From DATBLQ01 sp036555325 (GTDB lineage Bacteria > Pseudomonadota > Alphaproteobacteria > Rhizobiales > Aestuariivirgaceae): 64,000 bases of DNA. Made by a program: the position numbers and the translations under genes. Positions 35,114-43,458 of the stretch are shown here, piece by piece. Position 1 is the stretch's first letter; each line of letters opens with the position of its first letter. The notes beneath the pieces were generated by a model, which worked only from the letters and a program-made list of their open reading frames with translations, was not told where the DNA came from and made no database searches. Location of the stretch: contig DATBLQ010000044.1 of assembly GCA_036555325.1 (NCBI GenBank), positions 1 to 64,000 of the forward strand, in the 5' to 3' direction.

Positions 35114-36619
35114 TCACTCTGCGGCCATGCGGCTCTGTTGCGCTATTATCTCGGCAAGAAGGCCGATCCCCGGCTCGATCTTCCTCTCATCGATGGAGGA
35201 AAAGCCCAGTCGGAAATAATTGAGCGGCCGGTCGGGTACGCCGAAATAGATGCGGCCCGGCTCGATGAAGAGACCCTGGCTGGCGCAGTTCTGGGCCAAT
35301 GCCTCGCTGTCGAGCGCTTGCGGCCCCTTCACCCAGAAGCTTGTACCGCCAAAGCTCGGGATGCTGGTGGAATGGGGCAGGTGCTTGTGCAGTGCCGCCC
35401 CCATGATCTCCCACCGGGCACGATAAGCACGATGCAATCGTCTGATGAGAGTATCGTGGTGGCCGAGCGACAGGAACAGCGCTGCCGTCCGCTGATTGTT
35501 GTTGGGGGCATGACGGACCATTAATCGCCTCAAGGCGCGGGCCTGCTCCACAAGTCTTTCCGGCGCGACCAGAAAACCGAGCCGCAGACCGGGGAAGAAA
35601 GTTTTCGAAAGCGATCCGACATAGATCACGCGTCCTTCCTCGTCGAGCGACTTGAGCGCCGGGCAGGGCTCGTTCACATAATTGGTCTCAAATTCGTAGT
35701 CATCCTCGATGATGACGAAGTCTCGCTCGCTGGCGAGCCTGATGAGATCCAGCCGCCGTTCGAGCGGCATTGTCGCGGTTGTTGGAAATTGATGGCTTGG
35801 TGTCACGAACACCACGTCCGGCCTGTCCGGCAACGCTGATAAGTCGAGCCCCTTCTCGTCGACGGGTACGAGCGACATCCGGTCCGTGTGAAGGGCGAAC
35901 AAATTCCGCATATCCGGAAAACCCGGCTCTTCCATCGCTGCAATTGAGTCTTTGCGCACCAATAGCCGTACCAAGAGATAGAGTGCGTTCTGTGCGCCGA
36001 GAGTGATGAGCACCTGGCTGTCGGATGCCAGGATTCCTCGCCTCGGCAGAATGCGTCGCCTGATCTGTTCAACCAGCAGCGGATCGTCATAAGCCCAGGT
36101 GTCGTTGGTCCAGGTTCCAAACCAACGCTTACCCAAGGCCTGTCTTGCGCAGTCGCGCCATTCGGCGATCGGAAACAGCTTGTGATCGACTTGTCCGTAG
36201 ATGAACGGATAGGGATAGCTCATCCAGTCCAGCGGTTTGGAGACATTCTCCTGCCCCAGGGGATCAAGGACCAGCCGGTTCTTCCACAACGACGAATGAT
36301 CGGCGGCCTTCTTGATGGGCGCAAGTTTAGGCTTTGGCAGCGGCAGCTTGATCTGCGGCGAGGCTTCCAGCGCTTTTTCACTGACGTAATAACCGGAGCG
36401 TTCCTTCGCTATCAGATAACCGTCGTCTAGAAGCCCCTGGTAGGCGAGGACCACCGTATTGCGGGAGACGCCCAGCCGTTTGGCCATGCGTCTGGTTGAG
36501 GGAATGGCCTCATCGCGCGCCAGCTGACCGTCGAGGATTGCCGACACCAAAGCTTCGCGAATTTGCGCCTGCAGGCTCGAATATTCCGTCTTCCGTATGT
36601 GCACCAGCCAGTCCCGCAA
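35114..36619 (-). CDS. MocR-family (GntR HTH plus aminotransferase-like) transcriptional regulator
   Basis: Transcription factor with an N-terminal winged helix (about residues 20-85; IPSTRRMAKRLGVSRNTVVLAYQGL is the HTH) and a C-terminal aminotransferase-like PLP-binding domain with the lysine in YVGSLSKTFFPGLRLGF near residue 337. PLP-bound effectors such as taurine or alanine switch these proteins; TauR is the known member for taurine genes. Its position at the head of the ald-xsc-tauE run fits that role. The start is uncertain: TTG 36619 is chosen for GGAG upstream and the family-like RDWLVHIRKTEYSSLQ; the frame is open to 36727. Confidence 0.85.
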   Translation of the reverse strand: MRDWLVHIRKTEYSSLQAQIREALVSAILDGQLARDEAIPSTRRMAKRLGVSRNTVVLAYQGLLDDGYLIAKERSGYYVSEKALEASPQIKLPLPKPKLAPIKKAADHSSLWKNRLVLDPLGQENVSKPLDWMSYPYPFIYGQVDHKLFPIAEWRDCARQALGKRWFGTWTNDTWAYDDPLLVEQIRRRILPRRGILASDSQVLITLGAQNALYLLVRLLVRKDSIAAMEEPGFPDMRNLFALHTDRMSLVPVDEKGLDLSALPDRPDVVFVTPSHQFPTTATMPLERRLDLIRLASERDFVIIEDDYEFETNYVNEPCPALKSLDEEGRVIYVGSLSKTFFPGLRLGFLVAPERLVEQARALRRLMVRHAPNNNQRTAALFLSLGHHDTLIRRLHRAYRARWEIMGAALHKHLPHSTSIPSFGGTSFWVKGPQALDSEALAQNCASQGLFIEPGRIYFGVPDRPLNYFRLGFSSIDERKIEPGIGLLAEIIAQQSRMAAE

Positions 36620-36649
36620 GGGCAGAACACTCCATCTGAATTTCGCCAA

Positions 36650-36680
36650 CTGGTACCAGACTAGTGCCAACCTGTGCCGA
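36650..36680. promoter_or_regulatory. Candidate MocR operator
   Basis: CTGGTACCAG (36650-36659) is a perfect palindrome, followed at 10-11-base steps by CTAGTGCCAA and CCTGTGCCGA. Tandem repeats at one helical turn are typical of MocR operators. The site lies just upstream of the regulator's likely start and before the divergent 36781 gene. Binding is inferred. Confidence 0.35.
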
Positions 36681-36780
36681 CCGCATATCCAAAATCGGCC
36701 TAACACACAGGCTTGAGCGCAGGGCACAAATCTGAGATAGCATGCATTGAGACAGACACGTTTAGATTGTACAAAGAATC

Positions 36781-38751
36781 ATGGACTCACATGCAAGGCA
36801 GACCGCTGTCCGAGGATCGTCGCGCGTCATCTGCTATCTCCTGGGAAAATACCGCAGCCACCATCGAGCTGGTCTGGCCTACCGGAAGTGTCTTGTCGAT
36901 CTGGGCGTCACCCTCACCGACGATCCCGAACTGGCTGACATCGTCATTATTCATGACGATCTCCACAACTATCCCCGCTACTTCCAGACATTTCCGATCC
37001 TGCACAAGAGGTATGTGATTGCCTATGCGGTTTGGGAGCTGAGCGTTCTTCCCGAAATCTACTCTCAGTTCCTCGAATGGGCCGATGAGATATGGACATG
37101 CTCGAAACATTGCCGGAGCATTTTCTCTCACATCGGTAGAAAGGTCACCGTTGTTCCTCACGTGGTTGATGAGGTCTCGCAAGACCGGCAATCAGATGGT
37201 GACTTGCGAGTCTCACTTGGTGCATTCGGCGAATCTTTCCTTTTCTATACGATCGGACGTTGGGAAGAGCGCAAGAACATTGCCGCCGCCATCCGAGCCT
37301 TCAAAAGGGCGTTTCCGAGCCATGAGCAGCCGATCTTCGTCGTAAAGACCACCAACGCCGCCCCAGCGGAATTTCGCAATATTCCAAATATCCTTTTGCT
37401 TGAAGGGTACAGCACGGATGGTTTCGTCCAGGCTTTGCACCGCCACGGCAACTGCTTCGTAAGTTCGCACTGCGCAGAAGGGTGGGGGCTATGCATAAGC
37501 GATGCAATGACCCACGGCAATCTGGTGGTTGCCACTGGCTATAGCGGCAATATGCAATACATGACCGGCGCCAACTCCTTGCCTGTGTCGTATGCCATTG
37601 ATGCAGTCCGCAATCCGCCAGAACGCCTGCAGTTCGGATTTGGGCTGGCATCGAGCGAAGCGAAGTGGGCCTACGTCGATGAAGACGATCTCCAGAAGAA
37701 AATGAAGCGGGCGTTTCACGACTGGGACGAGCTGCAGCTCCTTCGCCGAACCGCACGTCGTGATATGCGAAGTTTCTCCAGCGATCGCGTCGCTTCGATC
37801 ATCGCCGAACGCTTGAAATCCATTTCCCATGAACAGGTGTCAGGCTCGCGACGTTCTTCGACCCGATTCTTGTTTGACATCGAGCAACGTGACCACCGGC
37901 GCCCGCTTGCTTTCATGCATGTTCCGAAGGCGGCAGGAACGTCTCTAATGAGCGGCATCGCTGGCTGTGTGGAAAGCCTCTTGACGGTTCGCGGTTTTGA
38001 TTGCGTCCTGTTTGGAAAATTCGGCGCCTATTCGACGTTGTCCCCATCGGTGCTGCGAGAGGTCCATCGGGAACTCGAAGACATGCCTGAGAACGCCCGC
38101 CTGGTCATGGGCCACTTTGCTTTGAACACGCTAGTGCGACGCTATCCCGACGCTCAGCGAATAACATTTCTGCGCGAGCCGATCAGCCGCCTGTTGTCGC
38201 ACTGGATTTACTGGCGTGGGTTGACGGAAACGCAGCTTGCGCGCTGGGGAGAATGGGCTGTTTTGCTCACCACTGCGCGCGAAAGCTTGAAAGTCTTTCT
38301 TTCAAATCCCCAAGTGGCGTGTCAAACGGACAATGTGACGGTGCGGATGTTGCTTTGGCCGCACCCGAAGCTCAGGGAAGACGGTTTCATCGAGCCGCAA
38401 CACGGAAGCGAACTCGCAGATGAAGCGCTCAAGCGCCTCGGCCAGCTCTTTTCCTATTGCGATGTTTTGGAGAATCCCTCTTACCTCACCTGTTTCCAGA
38501 ACTGGCTGGGCAGCAAGTTTGTTCCCAGTCGGCTGAATGAGACCAAGCCTGTTCCGCCCGGTCTGAGATTGTCCCTGGACAGCGAACTCGACAATGTGAC
38601 AATGGAGTTGGTGGAAGCGCGTACCTGCCTTGATTCCAAACTCTGGCTGCGACTAGCTGCTCACCGAATGCCTTCTGTCGACCCGAAGGTTCTGCAGAGA
38701 TTTACCTTGGCGCACAGCTTGGAGCGTTTCGGTGAGCTTCTCGCTGCCTGA
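36781..38751 (+). CDS. Fusion of a glycosyltransferase (GT4-like) and a PAPS-dependent sulfotransferase
   Basis: A 656-aa two-domain protein. Residues about 1-340 look like a GT-B glycosyltransferase: GRWEERKNIAAAIRAF near 160 and AEGWGLCISDAMTHG near 237, the nucleotide-sugar end of GT4 enzymes. Residues about 375-600 look like a Sulfotransfer_2-type domain: HVPKAAGTSLM (PAPS 5'-phosphosulfate loop) near 380 and RITFLREPISRLLSHW (3'-phosphate loop) near 460. It may glycosylate and then sulfate the same carbohydrate, perhaps a surface polymer. No signal peptide. It is divergent from the MocR gene and 25 bases before soeA. Acceptor unknown. Confidence 0.8.
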   Translation: MDSHARQTAVRGSSRVICYLLGKYRSHHRAGLAYRKCLVDLGVTLTDDPELADIVIIHDDLHNYPRYFQTFPILHKRYVIAYAVWELSVLPEIYSQFLEWADEIWTCSKHCRSIFSHIGRKVTVVPHVVDEVSQDRQSDGDLRVSLGAFGESFLFYTIGRWEERKNIAAAIRAFKRAFPSHEQPIFVVKTTNAAPAEFRNIPNILLLEGYSTDGFVQALHRHGNCFVSSHCAEGWGLCISDAMTHGNLVVATGYSGNMQYMTGANSLPVSYAIDAVRNPPERLQFGFGLASSEAKWAYVDEDDLQKKMKRAFHDWDELQLLRRTARRDMRSFSSDRVASIIAERLKSISHEQVSGSRRSSTRFLFDIEQRDHRRPLAFMHVPKAAGTSLMSGIAGCVESLLTVRGFDCVLFGKFGAYSTLSPSVLREVHRELEDMPENARLVMGHFALNTLVRRYPDAQRITFLREPISRLLSHWIYWRGLTETQLARWGEWAVLLTTARESLKVFLSNPQVACQTDNVTVRMLLWPHPKLREDGFIEPQHGSELADEALKRLGQLFSYCDVLENPSYLTCFQNWLGSKFVPSRLNETKPVPPGLRLSLDSELDNVTMELVEARTCLDSKLWLRLAAHRMPSVDPKVLQRFTLAHSLERFGELLAA

Positions 38752-38776
38752 CCTCTAGGCATAGCAAGGAGAATTC

Positions 38777-41608
38777 GTGACCGAACCGGTGATAAATCTC
38801 TCACCCAAGACCTGGACCGAGACCAAAACCACCACTTGCTATATGTGCGCCTGCCGCTGCGGGATAAAAGTTTATTTGAGGAACGGTACTGTCACCTACA
38901 TCGAAGGCAATCGCGATCATCCCGTGAACCGCGGCGTGATCTGCGGCAAGGGCGCATCGGGAATCATGCAGCACTATTCCCCCGCCCGGCTGACCAAGCC
39001 CCTGATTAGGGTCGGTCCCAGAGGATCGGGCGAATTCCGCGAGGTTGAGTGGGAGGAAGCGCTGCGCACCGCAACGATGTGGCTATCGGAGACGCGCAAC
39101 AAGGATCCGAAAAAACTTGCGTTCTTCACCGGCCGTGATCAATCCCAGGCGCTGACCGGATGGTGGGCGGCCCAGTTCGGTACGCCCAACTATGCAGCCC
39201 ATGGCGGGTTCTGCTCGGTGAACATGGCGGCGGCGGGACTTTACACGATTGGTGGTTCGTTTTGGGAGTTCGGCGAACCCGATTGGCGGAGAACCAAGTA
39301 TTTTCTGCTTTTTGGCGTGGCGGAAGACCATGCCTCCAATCCGATCAAGATCGGCATGGGTCAGCTGAAGAAACGCGGGGTCAAGATCGTTTCCGTCAAT
39401 CCGATAAAGACCGGATACTCGGCCATTGCCGATGAATGGATCGGAATTTGTCCAGCAACTGACGGGTTGTTCGTATCGAGCATTATTCACGAATTGCTCA
39501 AAGCCGATGCGATCGATCTCGAGTACCTGGTGCGCTACACCAACGTCCCCTGGCTCGTCATCGATCAGCCCGGCACGGCCGCTCATGGTCTGTTTGCCCG
39601 TGACATCGACAACAATCCCTTGGCTTTCGACCGCAGGGCCGAGGCTGTCGTAAGCGCCCATCAACCGGGCATCGCTCCTTCGCTGGCCGGCGAAGTCAAG
39701 CTGCCCGACGGGCGTGTTGCGCGTCCGGTGTTCGAACACCTCGTGCGGCGTTTTCTCGCTCCCGAATATGCGCCCGAATCCGTTGCTTCTCGCTGTGGGG
39801 TCGCAGCGTCCACAATCAAGCGCATCGCTTCGGAGCTTTCCAATGCCGCTTTCAGGCAAGAGCTCGTGTTGGATATTCCGTGGACGGATTATGCCGGTCG
39901 CCGCCACGACAAGACCATCGGCCGTCCGGTTTCGATGCATGCCATGCGCGGCATTTCAGCCCACTCGAACGGATTTGAAACCTGCCGGCTGATCCATCTT
40001 CTCCAGCTTTTTCTCGGCAGCATCGATGTTCCGGGCGGTTTCCGTCATAAGCCTCCTTTTCCGCGACCCATTCCGCCAGCGATCAAGCCGGCGGGCAAGC
40101 CGGGGCAGGTGAGTCCGAACACGCCGCTCGGCGGGCCGCCCTTGGGTTTCGTGACGGGCCCCGAAGACTTGCTGGTCGAAGCCGATGGAACTCCCTGCCG
40201 CATCGACAAGGCCTATTCGTGGGAGGCTCCCCTGGCCGCTCACGGTCTCATGCACACTTTGATCGCCAACGCCGCCAAGCAGGAGCCCTATGCCATAGAT
40301 GTGCTGCTGCTTTATATGGCCAACATGAGCTGGAATTCGGCAATGAACGTGCCGAGCACGCTTAAGGCTCTTACCGCACGGGATGACAAAACCGGCGACT
40401 ATCGCATCCCCAGGATCATTTATGTCGACAGTTATGCCTCCGAGATGGTTGCTTATGCAGACTTGATTCTGCCCGATACCACCTATCTCGAGCGCTGGGA
40501 TTGTATTTCGCTGCTGGACCGTCCGATCTCCGCTCCGGAAGGTCCGGCAGATGCCATTCGCCAACCTGTCGTTCAGCCGGACCGGGATGTTCGGCCATTC
40601 CAAACCGTGCTCTTGGACCTTGGCGCCAGACTGGGCTTGCCTGGTATGACCACCGCTGATGGCAAGCCGCGCTATCCCGGGGGTTACGCCGACTACATGA
40701 TCAATCACGAGCGCGCACCGGGGGTTGGTCCGCTTGCAGGCTGGCGCGGTACAAATGGCGACAAGACGGGCAAAGGCGAGCCGAACCCCAACCAGTTGCA
40801 ACGCTATATCGAGAATGGTTGCTACTGGTCGAACGAGCTTCCTCAACACATGCAATTCAACCGCTTTGCCAACCGCGACTATCTCGAATGGGCGACGGGC
40901 TTCGGTTTTCTGCCGAATTCGCAGCCGATCATTGCCCAGCTCTACAACGAAACCTTGCAGAAATTTCGCCTCGCGGCCGAAGGATTTGGCGCCCCGCTGC
41001 CCCCGCAGGAACATCGCGCCCGAATTCTCCAGTATTTCGATCCGCTGCCAAAGTGGTACGAGCCTTTGGAGCAGCGAAATATTGCCAGCGCCGACTTTCC
41101 CTTGAACGCCGTCACTCAGCGGCCCATGGCCATGTACCACTCCTGGGGATCGCAGAACGCTTGGCTTCGGCAAATCATCAATCGCAATTGGCTCTACCTG
41201 GCGCACGATCTTGCGAGCGCGCTCGGCCTTGAAGACGACGACTGGGTTTGGGTGATCAGTCCCCATGGCCGCATCAAGGTTCAAGTGAGGCGCATGGACG
41301 GGGTTGAGCGGCAAACCGTGTGGACCTGGAACGCAATTGGCAAGCGAGCCGGGACATGGTCCCTGGCGCTCGATGCGCCTGAAGCGAAAGAAGCATTTCT
41401 GCTCAATCACATCATCGGCGAACTTCTCCCGTCCCGCGATGACGGGTATCGCTATTCGAACTCCGACCCCATCACCGGGCAAGCCGCCTGGTACGATTTG
41501 AAAGTCCGTCTTGAGAAGGCCGCACCAGAACAGGGGGAGACGATCCCGCAATTTCCACCCTTGAGAAAACCGGGGCCACCAAATGCAGACCGTGGCCGCA
41601 GCCCATGA
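38777..41608 (+). CDS. soeA: Sulfite dehydrogenase (quinone) molybdopterin subunit SoeA
   Basis: Large molybdopterin-guanine-dinucleotide subunit of the DMSO-reductase family. The N-terminal [4Fe-4S] ligands are Cys21, Cys24, Cys28 and Cys56. A candidate Mo-ligand Cys is in AHGGFCSVNMAAAG. There is no Tat signal, so it faces the cytoplasm, as SoeA does. With SoeB and SoeC it oxidises sulfite to sulfate and passes electrons to quinone. GTG 38777 has AAGGAG upstream; the end overlaps soeB by 4 bases. 943 aa. The xsc genes next door, which make sulfite, strengthen the call over other polysulfide/thiosulfate reductase-like enzymes. Confidence 0.88.
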   Translation: MTEPVINLSPKTWTETKTTTCYMCACRCGIKVYLRNGTVTYIEGNRDHPVNRGVICGKGASGIMQHYSPARLTKPLIRVGPRGSGEFREVEWEEALRTATMWLSETRNKDPKKLAFFTGRDQSQALTGWWAAQFGTPNYAAHGGFCSVNMAAAGLYTIGGSFWEFGEPDWRRTKYFLLFGVAEDHASNPIKIGMGQLKKRGVKIVSVNPIKTGYSAIADEWIGICPATDGLFVSSIIHELLKADAIDLEYLVRYTNVPWLVIDQPGTAAHGLFARDIDNNPLAFDRRAEAVVSAHQPGIAPSLAGEVKLPDGRVARPVFEHLVRRFLAPEYAPESVASRCGVAASTIKRIASELSNAAFRQELVLDIPWTDYAGRRHDKTIGRPVSMHAMRGISAHSNGFETCRLIHLLQLFLGSIDVPGGFRHKPPFPRPIPPAIKPAGKPGQVSPNTPLGGPPLGFVTGPEDLLVEADGTPCRIDKAYSWEAPLAAHGLMHTLIANAAKQEPYAIDVLLLYMANMSWNSAMNVPSTLKALTARDDKTGDYRIPRIIYVDSYASEMVAYADLILPDTTYLERWDCISLLDRPISAPEGPADAIRQPVVQPDRDVRPFQTVLLDLGARLGLPGMTTADGKPRYPGGYADYMINHERAPGVGPLAGWRGTNGDKTGKGEPNPNQLQRYIENGCYWSNELPQHMQFNRFANRDYLEWATGFGFLPNSQPIIAQLYNETLQKFRLAAEGFGAPLPPQEHRARILQYFDPLPKWYEPLEQRNIASADFPLNAVTQRPMAMYHSWGSQNAWLRQIINRNWLYLAHDLASALGLEDDDWVWVISPHGRIKVQVRRMDGVERQTVWTWNAIGKRAGTWSLALDAPEAKEAFLLNHIIGELLPSRDDGYRYSNSDPITGQAAWYDLKVRLEKAAPEQGETIPQFPPLRKPGPPNADRGRSP

Positions 41609-42375
41609 CCTCCCTTCCCGATACCTCCCGGCCTGGGCAGAAGAAACTCGGACTTGTCATCGATCTCGATATCTGCGTGGGTTGTCACGCCTGCGCGACG
41701 AGCTGCAAGGAATGGAACACTCAAGGGTATTCAGCGCCGTTGACGGACCGCAACCCCTACGCAGCAGATCCGATCGGTGTTTGGCTCAATCGCGTCCATT
41801 CCTATGAAACTTCAGGCGAGGCGGGAGTCGAAACGGACTCCCACATCGTGCACTTCCCGCGCTCGTGTCTGCATTGCGAAGATGCGGCGTGTGTGACCGT
41901 GTGTCCGACCGGAGCCTCCTACAAGCGCGCCGAAGACGGAATCGTTCTCGTTAATCCGGATACCTGCATTGGCTGCAAGCTCTGCTCGTGGGCGTGTCCC
42001 TACGGTGCTCGCGAATATGATTACGATCAGGGCGTCATGAAGAAATGCACGCTGTGTATCGACCGCATCTACAATGAAAATCTGCCCCCGGAAGATCGTG
42101 AACCCGCATGTGTGCGCGCCTGCCCGACTGGCGCTCGGCACTTCGGCGACATCGGCAATCCTCAAAGTACAGTTTCCAAGCTCGTTGCCGAACGGGGTGG
42201 TTACGATTTGCTGCCGGAAATGGGCTACAAACCGGTCAACAAATACTTGCCGCCGCGTCCCCGCCGCACTGCTCCCCCCGAAGGCGTGCCGGCTTCGCTT
42301 GAGCCGGCAAAAGGCTCCGATGTTGCGCTCGCCGACCGCCTCTTCGCCTGGGCCGACCGAATGCTGTCGCGCTGA
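41605..42375 (+). CDS. soeB: Sulfite dehydrogenase iron-sulfur subunit SoeB
   Basis: Ferredoxin-like electron-transfer subunit with 256 aa. Four Cys clusters are visible: DICVGCHACATSCKEWN, CLHCEDAACVTVCPTG, TCIGCKLCSWACPYGA and CTLCIDRI...ACVRACPTG, enough for four [4Fe-4S] centres, as in DmsB/PsrB/SoeB. It carries electrons from SoeA to the membrane subunit. The start overlaps soeA by 4 bases. The C-terminal tail (PRPRRTAPPEGV onward) is a low-complexity extension. Confidence 0.92.
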   Translation: MTSLPDTSRPGQKKLGLVIDLDICVGCHACATSCKEWNTQGYSAPLTDRNPYAADPIGVWLNRVHSYETSGEAGVETDSHIVHFPRSCLHCEDAACVTVCPTGASYKRAEDGIVLVNPDTCIGCKLCSWACPYGAREYDYDQGVMKKCTLCIDRIYNENLPPEDREPACVRACPTGARHFGDIGNPQSTVSKLVAERGGYDLLPEMGYKPVNKYLPPRPRRTAPPEGVPASLEPAKGSDVALADRLFAWADRMLSR

Positions 42376-42459
42376 ACTCACAGCGATCGGCGCTCCCGTA
42401 TTGCACGTCAAAAAAACTTTCTTTGCATGGGGCCCGGGAATTTGCCTAAGAAACTCCCC

Positions 42460-43404
42460 ATGCATCCCGCCTACTCGGTCATTCTGTTCACCACGGCCTC
42501 CGGGGCAGGGTACGGTCTTTTGGCCTTGCTGGCTCTAACGGCACTGACCCATGGGCCTGCCTCCAATTGGTGGTTCGCAGCGTCATCGCTCTCCGTGGCG
42601 CTCGCGCTGATCACCTCAGGTCTCATCTCCTCAACCTTTCATCTGGGTCATCCGGAGCGGGCTTGGCGGGCGTTTGCCGAATGGCGCTCATCATGGCTGT
42701 CGCGCGAGGGCATTGCCGCTCTCCTGACGTACATCCCGGCCGTCATCCTCAGTTTTGTCTGGCTGGGCATCGTACGCCTGCCATGGCTCCTTATGCCCGC
42801 CGCCGCAGCTACTTTGTTGCTGTGCGTGATCAGTGTCTATTGCACCGCCAAGATCTATTCTTCGTTGCCGACTATTCGGCAGTGGCATCATCCCCTTGTC
42901 GAGGCAGGCTATCTGGTTCTTGCCTTGGCCACTGGCAGTGTTCTGCTCGTAGCATTGGCCAATGCCTTCGCGCTGCATGCCCCGGTGCTTGGCCGAATGG
43001 CGGCCGCCTCGCTTCTCGCTGCTACAGCCTGCAAGTGGTTCTATTGGCGTCAGATTGATCTGGCAGCCCGCACGCACACCATTGAAGACGCCACAGGACT
43101 GGGCAGTCCGGGGAAGGTCAGGCAGTGGGAGGCTCCTCATACCGCCGAAAATTTCGTGATGAAGGAGATGGGCTACAGAATTGCCCGAAAACATGCCCGG
43201 CGGCTAAGACAACACGTATTGGCCGCCCTGTTCATGGCTGCCGCGACCTCTCTTTCGAGTGCCCTTGTTTCCGGAAGTTTGTCCATCGCATTGAGCGTAA
43301 TAGCTTTGCTCTGTTCGGCCCTTGCAGTTCTAATCGAACGCTGGCTGTTCTTTGCCGAGGCCCAGCATGTCTCGACCCTGTATTATGGCTCCCCCGTTGC
43401 ATGA
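42460..43404 (+). CDS. soeC: Sulfite dehydrogenase membrane subunit SoeC (DmsC family)
   Basis: Membrane anchor and quinone-reducing subunit with about eight hydrophobic helices, DmsC type rather than NrfD type. The N-terminus MHPAYSVILFTTASGAGYGLL is typical of SoeC; ATG 42460 is preferred over ATG 42427 for that reason. The C-terminal FFAEAQHVSTLYYG is also characteristic. At 314 aa it fits the family. It completes soeABC; the 84-base gap after soeB shows no terminator. Confidence 0.9.
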   Translation: MHPAYSVILFTTASGAGYGLLALLALTALTHGPASNWWFAASSLSVALALITSGLISSTFHLGHPERAWRAFAEWRSSWLSREGIAALLTYIPAVILSFVWLGIVRLPWLLMPAAAATLLLCVISVYCTAKIYSSLPTIRQWHHPLVEAGYLVLALATGSVLLVALANAFALHAPVLGRMAAASLLAATACKWFYWRQIDLAARTHTIEDATGLGSPGKVRQWEAPHTAENFVMKEMGYRIARKHARRLRQHVLAALFMAAATSLSSALVSGSLSIALSVIALLCSALAVLIERWLFFAEAQHVSTLYYGSPVA

Positions 43405-43411
43405 ACATGCT

Positions 43412-43435
43412 TCACATAAAGATATCTTTATGTGA
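43412..43435. promoter_or_regulatory. Perfect 24-bp palindromic operator
   Basis: A 24-base perfect inverted repeat with half-site TCACATAAAGAT is centred between 43423 and 43424, just before the homocysteine methyltransferase gene (start 43459). It sits at or just upstream of the likely promoter. The CATAAAGATATC core resembles operators of ArsR-type regulators that control methionine/SAM-cycle genes in alphaproteobacteria; that link is from memory and inference. Confidence 0.65.
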
Positions 43436-43458
43436 TTATAAGGGCTATCGGAGCTCCC

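Noticed and set aside
39956..41551. 531-codon minus-strand open frame opposite soeA
   Set aside because: It lies wholly inside the molybdopterin gene, whose motifs are intact. The antisense translation has no recognisable domain. Long shadow frames are expected in GC-rich genes.
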